Positions 14,606-21,832 of a DNA stretch of 27,626 nt are shown here, piece after piece. Source of the DNA: SG8-4 sp964562575 (GTDB taxonomy: Bacteria > Planctomycetota > Phycisphaerae > Sedimentisphaerales > Anaerobacaceae). The notes below the pieces were generated by a model. It was not told the origin of the DNA. It made no database searches and saw only the letters and a program-made list of their open reading frames with translations. A program made the position numbers and the translations under genes. The stretch lies in NCBI GenBank assembly GCA_964562575.1, contig CAZLTY010000024.1, positions 1 through 27,626 of the forward strand, given 5' to 3'. Numbering within the stretch: position 1 is the first letter of the stretch; the number at the start of each line of letters is the position of its first letter.

Positions 14606-16225
14606 GTGAGTGAGCACGAAGACGAAAATACCTTGCGAGGCGGAGAACAGGATCAGGATTCTTTTCCTCCCGTCAGTCATGCCGATCTGACTGAGCCAAT
14701 CGGCGCGCAGATCGGCCCTTACAGACTTCTTAGCGTCTTGGGTGAAGGTGGCTTCGCCATCGTATATTTGGCCGAGCAGAAGAAGCCCGTAAGGCGACAG
14801 GTGGCCCTCAAGGTCATCAAGCCTGGCATGGATTCCAAACAAGTTATCGCCCGCTTTGAAGCCGAGCGACAAGCTTTGGCTCTGCTGAACCACCCAAGCA
14901 TAGCCAAGGTTTTCGACGCCGGAACCACTGAAAATGGCCGACCTTACTTCGCAATGGAGCATGTCAACGGCGCTCCAATTACAGAGCAGTGTGATCGCGA
15001 CAAGCTCACCATTGAAGAACGACTCGAGTTGTTTCTGCAAGTCTGTGAGGCCGTCCAGCATGCTCACCAGAAAGGTGTCATCCATCGTGACATCAAACCG
15101 TCAAACGTATTGGTCTCTGTGCAAGCAGGAAGAGCCGTTCCCAAGATAATTGATTTCGGAGTGGCCAAGGCCCTCAGCCAGCCTTTGACTGAACGGACGC
15201 TCTTTACTGAACAGGGCCAGTTGATCGGCACGCCGGAGTATATGAGCCCTGAACAGGCCAACATGGATCAGGATATCGACACATGTACAGATGTCTATTC
15301 GCTGGGTGTGTTGTTATACGTGCTCTTAGCGGGAGTGTTGCCTTTTGATTCGGAGACTCTTCGCAAAGGTGGCATTGATCATATCAGGCGGACAATCTGT
15401 GAAGAAGATCCCAAGAGGCCGAGCACAAGATTAGGCACCGTCGAGGCTGAAGAATCGACGAAACTGGCACAACAGCGGCAGACTAATGTGCAATCACTGA
15501 CCAGCAAGTTGCATCGTGAACTGGACTGGATAACGGCCAAGGCGATGGAGAAGGATCGTGATCGCCGTTACGAAACACCCCACGCATTCGCTGAGGACAT
15601 CCGACGCTGGCTTGGAGGCCAACCCGTAGTCGCCAAACCGATGACGACCACATATGTGCTGCAAAAGCTCATATGCCGACATGTCTACGAGACCGCAATA
15701 GTAGTATTGCTAGCACTCGTCGTGCTTGGCTTCTCACTCGCGAGCTACTGCTTCTACCGGCAGTCTCTCGCGGAGGCCGCCCTACTGAAAACGGAGGCGA
15801 CCCAGAGGAAAGAGAAGCTGAAGCAAGCCATGCGGGCCAATAGACTGCTGAGTTTGTGCCATATTCTCGATGCCTGGCGTCTGGGATATGATGTTCCTGA
15901 GTTGCAACTCACGCAGCTTTTTGACAGGCACGGCTTTGGAGGCAAGACGGTGAAATTCATCTTCGATGAAAGGCCATTGTCAAAAAAAGTCGACGCATTT
16001 CGACGCGATCTGGAAGTCGATGAGCCATTCCTCACCTCTTTTGCGATCGCCAAACACCATCTGCGGGACGGCAACGACCAGGCGGCATCGGCCGAGTTAG
16101 GACAGGCCCGGAAGCATGCGAGATACCAGGGGGATATCAACCTGCTCTTCCTTGTGGAAGCTGCAATAGCAGAAATCGCGGCCAGAAAACGGCTGGAGGT
16201 CCGGCCGGGAGGTGACGCGAAATGA
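14606..16225 (+). CDS. Transmembrane serine/threonine protein kinase (PknB-like)
   Basis: The protein has 539 aa. The cytoplasmic kinase domain (~38-330) shows a Gly-rich loop G46-E-G-G-F-A-I-V, V-A-L-K with K69, H-R-D-I-K-P-S-N (160-167, catalytic D162), DFG (183-185), G-T-P-E-Y-M-S-P-E-Q (208-217) and the usual D-V-Y-S-L-G-V-L-L-Y. All catalytic residues are present, so it is probably active. A single transmembrane helix (~362-386) is followed by a ~150-residue exterior part with no recognised domain, rich in helical repeats (…A-S-A-E-L-G-Q-A-R-K-H-A-R…). The start is GTG at 14606, preceded by GGGAG with 8-bp spacing. The stop overlaps the next start (ATGA at 16222), so the pseudopilin is translationally coupled. 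Likely targets are the sigma factor, the accessory protein or the secretion machinery. Confidence 0.93.
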   Translation: MSEHEDENTLRGGEQDQDSFPPVSHADLTEPIGAQIGPYRLLSVLGEGGFAIVYLAEQKKPVRRQVALKVIKPGMDSKQVIARFEAERQALALLNHPSIAKVFDAGTTENGRPYFAMEHVNGAPITEQCDRDKLTIEERLELFLQVCEAVQHAHQKGVIHRDIKPSNVLVSVQAGRAVPKIIDFGVAKALSQPLTERTLFTEQGQLIGTPEYMSPEQANMDQDIDTCTDVYSLGVLLYVLLAGVLPFDSETLRKGGIDHIRRTICEEDPKRPSTRLGTVEAEESTKLAQQRQTNVQSLTSKLHRELDWITAKAMEKDRDRRYETPHAFAEDIRRWLGGQPVVAKPMTTTYVLQKLICRHVYETAIVVLLALVVLGFSLASYCFYRQSLAEAALLKTEATQRKEKLKQAMRANRLLSLCHILDAWRLGYDVPELQLTQLFDRHGFGGKTVKFIFDERPLSKKVDAFRRDLEVDEPFLTSFAIAKHHLRDGNDQAASAELGQARKHARYQGDINLLFLVEAAIAEIAARKRLEVRPGGDAK

Positions 16226-17049
16226 GTGAAATAGCACCGGCAACGATCGACCTGCGTCTGAACATCCGCCGAAATGCCTTCTCATTGGTGGAGTTGCTCG
16301 TCGTTGTTGCAATTATTGCTCTGATGCTGGCGATTCTCCTGCCGGCCCTCGGCAAAGCGCGACAACTGGCCAGACGATCCTTTTGTCTGGGCAAACTTAG
16401 GCAGATTGCCTTTGCCTACACTGTGTACCTGGGCGAGAACGATGGAACGTTCTACGGCGATGATCCTAACATCGGGAATCCCAATTATACGTTCGGAGGA
16501 TGGACAGGTGAAGCTGAAATGGCACGATTCCGACCGATAAACAAGCATCTTGGCCTCCCGACGATGGACGCTGGGGAGCGAGAGGCTGCCGTCTTCCAAT
16601 GCCCCGAAGACAGGAACCTGGATCGAAGCAGGTATGCCTCAGGAAGTATCTACAGGTATATGGGCAATAGCTATCAAGCCAACAGCATACTCGTCTCCCC
16701 CCGCTTTCTGCAAACCCGTGGGAAAGAGCCCTGGGTCACAATAAACCGCAAGATCCTAAAAGGTGATCGTGCGAATCAACTAGATGTCTTTCAACCCTCA
16801 CGGCTCATCTGGATGGGAGACTCATCCTGGTACACTCAATGGGATCCCTTGAGTAATGCATGCACCGGTCGGCACGGGCGCCGCCACTATCACTGCGTCG
16901 CCTTTTTCGACGGACACGTTAACTTTGTTGAAATTGTCAGGGGGCTATACGATGTGACTGGAGGACATCGAATCCAGCCTCACAAAGAAGCCGACAAGAC
17001 GATACTTGCAAATCAGCACCGCGTGCCGTGCTCGTGCGAGTCAAAATAA
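16222..17049 (+). CDS. Pseudopilin-like protein with prepilin cleavage/methylation motif
   Basis: The protein has 275 aa. N-A-F-S-L-V-E-L-L-V-V-V-A-I-I (residues 18-32) is a class III prepilin signal, with Ala instead of the usual Gly at -1 and Glu at +5 after Phe. The long hydrophobic helix ends at L-L-P-A-L-G-K-A-R, the common planctomycetal pattern, and is followed by S-F-C-L-G-K-L-R-Q-I. The C-terminus has H-C-V-A-F-F-D-G-H-V-N-F-V, resembling the terminal D-G-x-V signature of planctomycetal pseudopilin families. The protein likely joins a type II secretion or pilus-like fibre. It overlaps the kinase stop by four bases, an unusually tight link between a receptor-like kinase and a pseudopilin. 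No separate ribosome site is needed. Confidence 0.9.
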   Translation: MSEIAPATIDLRLNIRRNAFSLVELLVVVAIIALMLAILLPALGKARQLARRSFCLGKLRQIAFAYTVYLGENDGTFYGDDPNIGNPNYTFGGWTGEAEMARFRPINKHLGLPTMDAGEREAAVFQCPEDRNLDRSRYASGSIYRYMGNSYQANSILVSPRFLQTRGKEPWVTINRKILKGDRANQLDVFQPSRLIWMGDSSWYTQWDPLSNACTGRHGRRHYHCVAFFDGHVNFVEIVRGLYDVTGGHRIQPHKEADKTILANQHRVPCSCESK

Positions 17050-17216
17050 GTAACAGGCAAACCGTCCTCGGCTACCGCCGCCCAGCGGCGTCAAGTGCAG
17101 CTCTGACCGATTTCCTTGCCTGATGTGTACGTTTCCTACGTCACAGTCTTGCTCCCTTATATTCTCAACGCGATCTCACCGATGAAGGGAAACACAAGAT
17201 ATTCGCTTCTCGCGCA
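17050..17216. other. Gene-free stretch after the pseudopilin
   Basis: No reading frame with recognisable coding quality. The only structure seen is a 6-bp GC hairpin at 17076-17090 (CGCCGC/GCGGCG, loop CCA), a weak terminator candidate without a T tract. Confidence 0.45.
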
Positions 17217-17245
17217 TTGACTGTGCCGGACATATATGCGATAAT
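17217..17245 (+). promoter_or_regulatory. Putative promoter of the large LamG gene
   Basis: TTGACT (17217-17222), a 17-bp spacer and GATAAT (17240-17245). This is the best sigma-70-type match in the window and implies a ~190-nt leader before 17445. Confidence 0.65.
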
Positions 17246-17389
17246 ACGTCTCAAGAACTAGTGCTGATGCTGTGGGATGCGTACGGTCGCACCATCATCT
17301 TCGATTGTGGGATGTCGCAAACAAGGTAGCGTCGAGCCGCGCGTAGAGTATGGAATGCGAAGTGGATCAAGCGGCACAGGAAAAAAGGG

Positions 17390-17418
17390 GGCAGTGGCTT
17401 GGTTACAGGTACACTGCC
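17390..17418 (+). promoter_or_regulatory. Leader hairpin with T-rich tail upstream of the ribosome site
   Basis: A perfect 7-bp stem GGCAGTG (17390-17396) / CACTGCC (17412-17418) followed by TTTCTTT, 12-20 bp before the GGAGGAGGTGA ribosome site. The arrangement resembles an attenuator, but no competing structure was identified. Confidence 0.4.
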
Positions 17419-17444
17419 TTTCTTTGTCTGGAGGAGGTGAGGTT

Positions 17445-20309
17445 ATGCCTAAGACACGGGTGATCTGTTCTTCATGTAAGTCTCTCATTTTGCTTATGCT
17501 TGATCTCGGCTGGGCGGTTTCATCTCTCGGCGCCGGTTATGCGGAGGTCGGCGGGCAGTGGGCACTGAAATTCGACGGTGTGTACGACTATGTAGACCTT
17601 GGCAACGAATCCAGCCTCCAACTCAGTGGCGACATGTCGGTCTGCGCCTGGATCAGGCTGGGCCACGATACATCCGGCCAATGCATGGGCATTGCCGGTA
17701 AGATGAACGCAAATTATGAGGGTTTTGTGCTGGCCCGAGGCGAAGACAACAAGTTTGCGTTCCTCATCGGCTCGCCGGAAGGCCTGTGCGTCTGCACGGA
17801 TCCCGGAACCACTGATGACGCCGAATGGCACCACATAGCCGGCGTGATCGAAGAGGGGCGGCCACATCTGTATGTCGATGGAAACCTTGTCTGGGATGAA
17901 TCGGCGCCGGAGACCGGCCTCCAGTTTATCGACAGTGGGGAATATGCCTATGCCGGCAGGCTGCTTAGCGCGGTAGATGACTGGTTTTTTGACGGGTTGG
18001 TCGATGAGATCCGCTTCTATGATAACGGGCTGTCGGCCGAAGAGACCGCGGCGGTCATGTACGGCTATCCAACATCCAGGGACACTTCTCTGGTGGGATA
18101 TTGGCCCCTAGAGGGGACCAATGATCAGGTCGTCTATGATTTTTCCGGGATGGACAACCATGGCCGGATAGGTAATGATCCGTTGCCTGACTATGCCGAT
18201 CCGTATCGCGTACCCACCGACTATCCCTCCGGGCCATTTGCAGAGGACAGGTGGAGTGACCTGGTCACGTTCGACAGCCAGGTTGAATATGAAGCTTACG
18301 TCACCACAAACAACGACGCATACGACTCTGGGGGTATGCTTGCGGTGGAGCGTGTTACCATCCAGGAGCCAGGTCGGTTGGGCGTCTTGCGCCTGGAGAA
18401 CTTCAGGGACATCCATTCCACGGCCCCCACATACGGCCATGTCAAACCGGCCCGCGCAGTGTTGACATTTGGAGATTCGGGCGGGGCTCCTTCTGTTCCT
18501 TCGCCCCTGCCAGTCCCGATCACACCTCCTCCTGCTCCCATCCCTATGCCGGTCCCGATCATACCCCGTCGCGTGATTGAGATCCAGCGTGCCACCGTTT
18601 CACTTGCGTTTGACTATCTGTTTCTATCGCCGGAGGGTACTCTGACGGTAACTCTCGCAAATGGAATACGTCAGATACGCTTGCCAAGCGTGCATGTCCC
18701 TGCCCCCGACTTGCCCGGTGGAAACGATACTATGACCTGGGGGCGGTATGAGGAGACATGGAGTAGCCACGGATTTCACTTGGATGATCAGCCCACACGC
18801 ATCACGCTGGAACTGACGGGGACCGCAGGCACAGTTGTCATGATCGATGAATTGATCGTGGAAGTGGAAAACGACGTGTTTTTCCTGCCGTTACCACCTC
18901 TACTACCACCGTATCTTCCATCTCCACCGCCATATATACCACCGCCATATATACCACCGCCAGACATACCTCAGATTCGATGCAACAGCCACTGTGGGGA
19001 TATCGCCGGCTTTCCTCCTTACACCGTTGGCCCGGAGGACTTTCTGGCAGCCGTGTACTACGGCAATTCCTCAGAGCAGGTGCCGTGGTGTTTGGAGATG
19101 GGATTTACCCAAGACGGAGTTCTCAGTCCGGAGGACATGGTATTCTTCGCATGGATCGAGGCATACTCTCAGATATGTTCGTCTGGAAGCGGTCCCTTTG
19201 GAGCCGCGGCAGACCCCCGGCTAGACCGCAGTCAGTCGGATGCACTTGGATGCACCCCGGATGCACCCGTGCTCGTCGCGGGCAAAGCCTACACATACGA
19301 CTACGACGAAGTCAAGGACGAGTATAAGCATTACTTTCTGAGCGACCGGATTTTCGGCTTCGATCGCGACTGTAACACTGTCGGCGAACCTCTGACGTGG
19401 GGGGACGATCGACTCAATACGCGCTTGGCGCAAGACCATGCGGGCGGTCTGTATCAGTTGAATGTCACAGAGGGTATAGTCCGGCTTTCCGACGGCCAAT
19501 CTGTCCTCCCGCCGGGCCGCCTACCCTTTGATGGAAGCGATGTGCATATTGGCTGGAACGGGCAGAAGGGCTCTCCTCCGTTGCAGGATGCGGAATTTGA
19601 CAGCTTCGGCGATGTCTACGTGGTGCCGGTGCTGGTAACCAGCTTAGACGGAGAGGACTATAGAGCAGCAGCGCGAATTCGTCTGGGAACGACTTCCGAC
19701 GACAACAGTATCATCCAACTCTACAATGAGCCGCTGTTTGCCAGCGGCGTGCATGAGATCGAGTTGGATCATATGCAGAAGGTATACGTGCTTGACAAGC
19801 GACACTGGGATGACAGCGTCCTGCTATGCTACGATCCCGATTCCGGGCTTCTGGAGAACGGGGTGGAAGACGAAGGACGGCTGGTGCCCCCCATAATTGA
19901 GGCAAGGCCGTCGGCCTTCCACGTGTCCAAGCGAGATGGCCGGATCTTGATTGCCGATGAAGAAGATAAGTCACTTCTGCAGCTATCCTCACCGCACACC
20001 CCTTTTCCGGGCACCGAGAAGGTCGAGATACCCGGAGGCATGTCCTATATCACCGACATCACTGAAGAGCGTGATAGTGGAACAATCTGGCTCGTTGGCT
20101 TCCATTTCGTATCGCCACGGCCACATTCCGGGTATATCCTGGTTGGAGATACCGTTGGAGACAGACCCATCTTCAAGCCTGTATTGGCCAAAATTCCGGG
20201 CGATGGCAGTCCTGGCTGCGCTGTGTTTGTGTCCGACTATGAAGTAAGCGGAAAAGAATACTTGTCCTTGCCGCTTTCGATCATCTGCACGGGCGACCAA
20301 GAATACTGA
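17445..20309 (+). CDS. Large secreted LamG-domain protein with proline-rich hinges
   Basis: The protein has 954 aa. The ATG at 17445 follows a very strong GGAGGAGGTGA site; the frame's upstream extension is leader. Residues 1-30 are a signal peptide. A LamG/concanavalin-like jellyroll (~33-205) has A-L-K-F-D-G-x-x-D-Y-V-D-L-G, M-S-V-C-A-W-I, W-H-H-I-A-G-V and F-D-G-L-V-D-E-I-R-F-Y-D, typical of carbohydrate or surface binding. A proline hinge (~348-375), a second beta-rich module (~380-480), a second hinge with YIPPP repeats (~482-508), and a dockerin-like region (~515-575: C-G-D-I-A-G, G-P-E-D-F-L, D-G-V-L-S-P-E-D-M) follow. The last ~380 residues form repeated beta strands with D-G-x-V turns, possibly a propeller. 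No catalytic residues were identified. It probably binds surface or extracellular glycans. Confidence 0.8.
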   Translation: MPKTRVICSSCKSLILLMLDLGWAVSSLGAGYAEVGGQWALKFDGVYDYVDLGNESSLQLSGDMSVCAWIRLGHDTSGQCMGIAGKMNANYEGFVLARGEDNKFAFLIGSPEGLCVCTDPGTTDDAEWHHIAGVIEEGRPHLYVDGNLVWDESAPETGLQFIDSGEYAYAGRLLSAVDDWFFDGLVDEIRFYDNGLSAEETAAVMYGYPTSRDTSLVGYWPLEGTNDQVVYDFSGMDNHGRIGNDPLPDYADPYRVPTDYPSGPFAEDRWSDLVTFDSQVEYEAYVTTNNDAYDSGGMLAVERVTIQEPGRLGVLRLENFRDIHSTAPTYGHVKPARAVLTFGDSGGAPSVPSPLPVPITPPPAPIPMPVPIIPRRVIEIQRATVSLAFDYLFLSPEGTLTVTLANGIRQIRLPSVHVPAPDLPGGNDTMTWGRYEETWSSHGFHLDDQPTRITLELTGTAGTVVMIDELIVEVENDVFFLPLPPLLPPYLPSPPPYIPPPYIPPPDIPQIRCNSHCGDIAGFPPYTVGPEDFLAAVYYGNSSEQVPWCLEMGFTQDGVLSPEDMVFFAWIEAYSQICSSGSGPFGAAADPRLDRSQSDALGCTPDAPVLVAGKAYTYDYDEVKDEYKHYFLSDRIFGFDRDCNTVGEPLTWGDDRLNTRLAQDHAGGLYQLNVTEGIVRLSDGQSVLPPGRLPFDGSDVHIGWNGQKGSPPLQDAEFDSFGDVYVVPVLVTSLDGEDYRAAARIRLGTTSDDNSIIQLYNEPLFASGVHEIELDHMQKVYVLDKRHWDDSVLLCYDPDSGLLENGVEDEGRLVPPIIEARPSAFHVSKRDGRILIADEEDKSLLQLSSPHTPFPGTEKVEIPGGMSYITDITEERDSGTIWLVGFHFVSPRPHSGYILVGDTVGDRPIFKPVLAKIPGDGSPGCAVFVSDYEVSGKEYLSLPLSIICTGDQEY
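18924..18968 (+). repeat. 15-bp in-frame tandem repeat (YIPPP hinge)
   Basis: Two exact copies of CCACCGCCATATATA (18924-18938, 18939-18953) plus a degenerate third. They encode P-P-Y-I-P units in the second proline hinge; likely expanded by replication slippage. Confidence 0.8.
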
Positions 20310-20310
20310 T

Positions 20311-20353
20311 GTGCCTGTCAACCGCGCATGAAACCCTCGCGATTGTCAGGCAC
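20311..20353. terminator. Terminator-like hairpin between convergent genes
   Basis: GTGCCTG / CAGGCAC (7 bp) with inner CAA/TTG and GCG/CGC pairs starts two bases after the LamG gene's stop and lies 54 bp before the end of the minus-strand gene. It lacks a clear T tract and may serve both strands. Confidence 0.55.
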
Positions 20354-20406
20354 TACAGTTACGCTAGCCAACTCAGACGGTTCGCATGTGAGTTCTGTTG
20401 CCATTG

Positions 20407-21099
20407 CTATTCGTAGACTTCGTTACCGTAAAGCTGAACGTAACGCTTTGCCTCGTCACGCCTTGTCCTTCTGCCGGGCCTTATGTGGCTAAGTGTATTT
20501 ATGTACTCTTGCCTGGTTCTTGGTCGGGGATATGTGTCTACGACATAGGTGGACCGAGCTTTCCGCGCCAGCTCAGAAGCTCTACGGGCTATCTCGGAAT
20601 TTCTCACCGCCTCAGCGGCTCTGCGAGCAATCTCAGAGGCTCTCCGTGCCCGCTCAGAAGCTCTTCTCGCTATGTCAGCATTCCTCCTTATCTCGTCGGC
20701 TCTCCGTGCTATCTCAGAAACTCTCCGTGCCTCTTCGGCTCTCCTCGTTATCTCGGCATTTCTCACCGCCTCAGCGGCTCTGCGTGCTATCTCAGCGTGT
20801 CTCAATGCCTCAGCGGTTTTCTGTGCCTCGTAGGCTCTCCTTGAGATCTCAGCCTGTCTCAATATCTCAGCGACTCTCTGCGCCATCTCAGCGGCTCTCA
20901 GGGCTTCAAAATCGATGGGGCGTGTCAACGGCGCAGGAGGGAGTGGAGGAGGCGTCCACAGCACCGGGGGAGGAGGCGGAGGGGGCGTCCACAGCACAGG
21001 TGGAAGAGGAGTCCACACCGCAGGGGCTGGCACGTAGGACAATCCAGCCGAGGTCAGAGCCAACAATAATGAGATACTGAGGACAATTCTGGGTTTCAT
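20407..21099 (-). CDS. Exported proline-rich protein with long Ala/Arg/Glu helical repeat
   Basis: The protein is ~230 aa from the ATG at 21099, preceded by AGGAGA on the minus strand. Residues 1-21 are a signal peptide (ISLLLALTSAGLS). A tryptophan/proline segment (~24-58) repeats V-L-W-T-P-P-P. Residues ~63-181 are a charged helix built from units such as A-E-I-A-R-R-A and A-E-A-V-R-N, repeating mainly every 13 residues (39 bp) with some 7- and 14-residue steps. A basic tail (P-R-P-R-T-R-Q-E-Y-I-N, then R-P-G-R-R-T-R-R) follows. It looks like a long rod with an extended proline arm, possibly a periplasmic spacer or binder of acidic polymers; no family is recognised. A plus-strand open frame through the same repeat is a shadow. 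It shares its upstream leader with the 12011-12634 pseudopilin. Confidence 0.7.
   Translation of the reverse strand: MKPRIVLSISLLLALTSAGLSYVPAPAVWTPLPPVLWTPPPPPPPVLWTPPPLPPAPLTRPIDFEALRAAEMAQRVAEILRQAEISRRAYEAQKTAEALRHAEIARRAAEAVRNAEITRRAEEARRVSEIARRADEIRRNADIARRASERARRASEIARRAAEAVRNSEIARRASELARKARSTYVVDTYPRPRTRQEYINTLSHIRPGRRTRRDEAKRYVQLYGNEVYE
20557..20913 (-). repeat. Degenerate 39-bp (13-residue) coding repeat array
   Basis: Encodes the helical part of the minus-strand gene. Copies of A-E-I-x-R-R-A-x-E-A-x-R-x recur, e.g. AEIARRAAEAVRN and SEIARRAAEAVRN, 53 residues apart. Confidence 0.75.
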
Positions 21100-21289
21100 T
21101 TTACGTTCTCCTACAAATAGAATGTTAGTAGATGCGTTCGGCAATTCTCGTCTCCACTGGCTGCTTGACAACGGTTGACGGGCCGAACGCTGCACACACC
21201 GTTTGAAGCTCAAAAAACGCTATTCTGATCAAGAACATCCATTGCTATCATCCCTTTCTTCGCCGAAAGCACTTGTATCCTGCGCGCGA
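21100..21289 (-). promoter_or_regulatory. Conserved leader region, copy B (shared with 12635-12826)
   Basis: Matches copy A in two blocks (see that entry). On the minus strand it also contains a 9-bp inverted repeat, GCGTTCGGC with GCCGAACGC, enclosing the GGAGACG segment conserved between copies. It lies directly before the start at 21099. Confidence 0.7.
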
Positions 21290-21832
21290 GGGTATTCTTT
21301 TTCTTCTTCCTCTTGTGCAAAGTCGATATGAGTCGCCCTTTGTTCCGTCGGATATACCCCCCCAAAAGACCTTTTTCCCAAACTGGGTTGGACGGGCCGA
21401 ATGATAAAGCCTATCTATCTGCTTCACCGTCGAGAACACCGAGAGCGAGGAGTCTATTGATGTCTAAAGAACTATTTCAATATGACTATTCACTGAATAG
21501 AGGATCGCGCCCTTCTCTGCGGTCTCGGCGGTCCCTGCGGTAAAACAAGCCTGTCCCGTTCGGCTTCGCTCAGGGCAGGCTCTGAGCAGCGTCGAATGGA
21601 GCCAATTTCGCACCGCCGGGAGGAGTGGGAAGAAATGAAGGCGGGCAGTGGGGTCTCATGTACTCGACAATCCTGACGCGACAGTTCTGCCTGGCAAATC
21701 CTGGTGGAAAAGTTACAATAAAAACCCTAAAATGTGTTACTATTGGGGCCTATATTGCCGAAAAACGTGATTGGCCGAGAGCATAGGCTGAACGCTAAGT
21801 GTTGAGATACATCTAAGTTAAGGACAATACCG
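21290..21832. other. Long gene-free stretch with simple repeats
   Basis: No supported gene. It holds a C7 run, a TCTCTGCGG/CCCTGCGGT simple-sequence stretch near 21515-21540, and a REP-like palindrome. A weak promoter-like pair (TTACAA, then TACTAT near 21735-21742, 19-bp spacing) lies ~95 bp before the chaperone gene at 21833; I rate it low. Confidence 0.5.
21548..21581. repeat. REP-like palindromic intergenic element
   Basis: AGCCTG and CAGGCT arms with inner pairing around CCGTTCGGCTTCGCTCAGG. The TTCGGCTTCGCTCAGGGCAGG sequence type is widespread between genes of environmental genomes. Confidence 0.5.

Noticed and set aside
17050..17345. Pieces resembling a c-di-GMP (GEMM) riboswitch (ACAGGCAAACC; TCGCAAACAAGGTAGCG)
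   Set aside because: They are far apart, in the wrong arrangement, and the conserved core and tetraloop-receptor context is missing.
20493..21080. Plus-strand open frame rich in Leu/Ser repeats
   Set aside because: It is the antisense reading of the helical-repeat gene, whose minus-strand product has a signal peptide, ribosome site and conserved leader.
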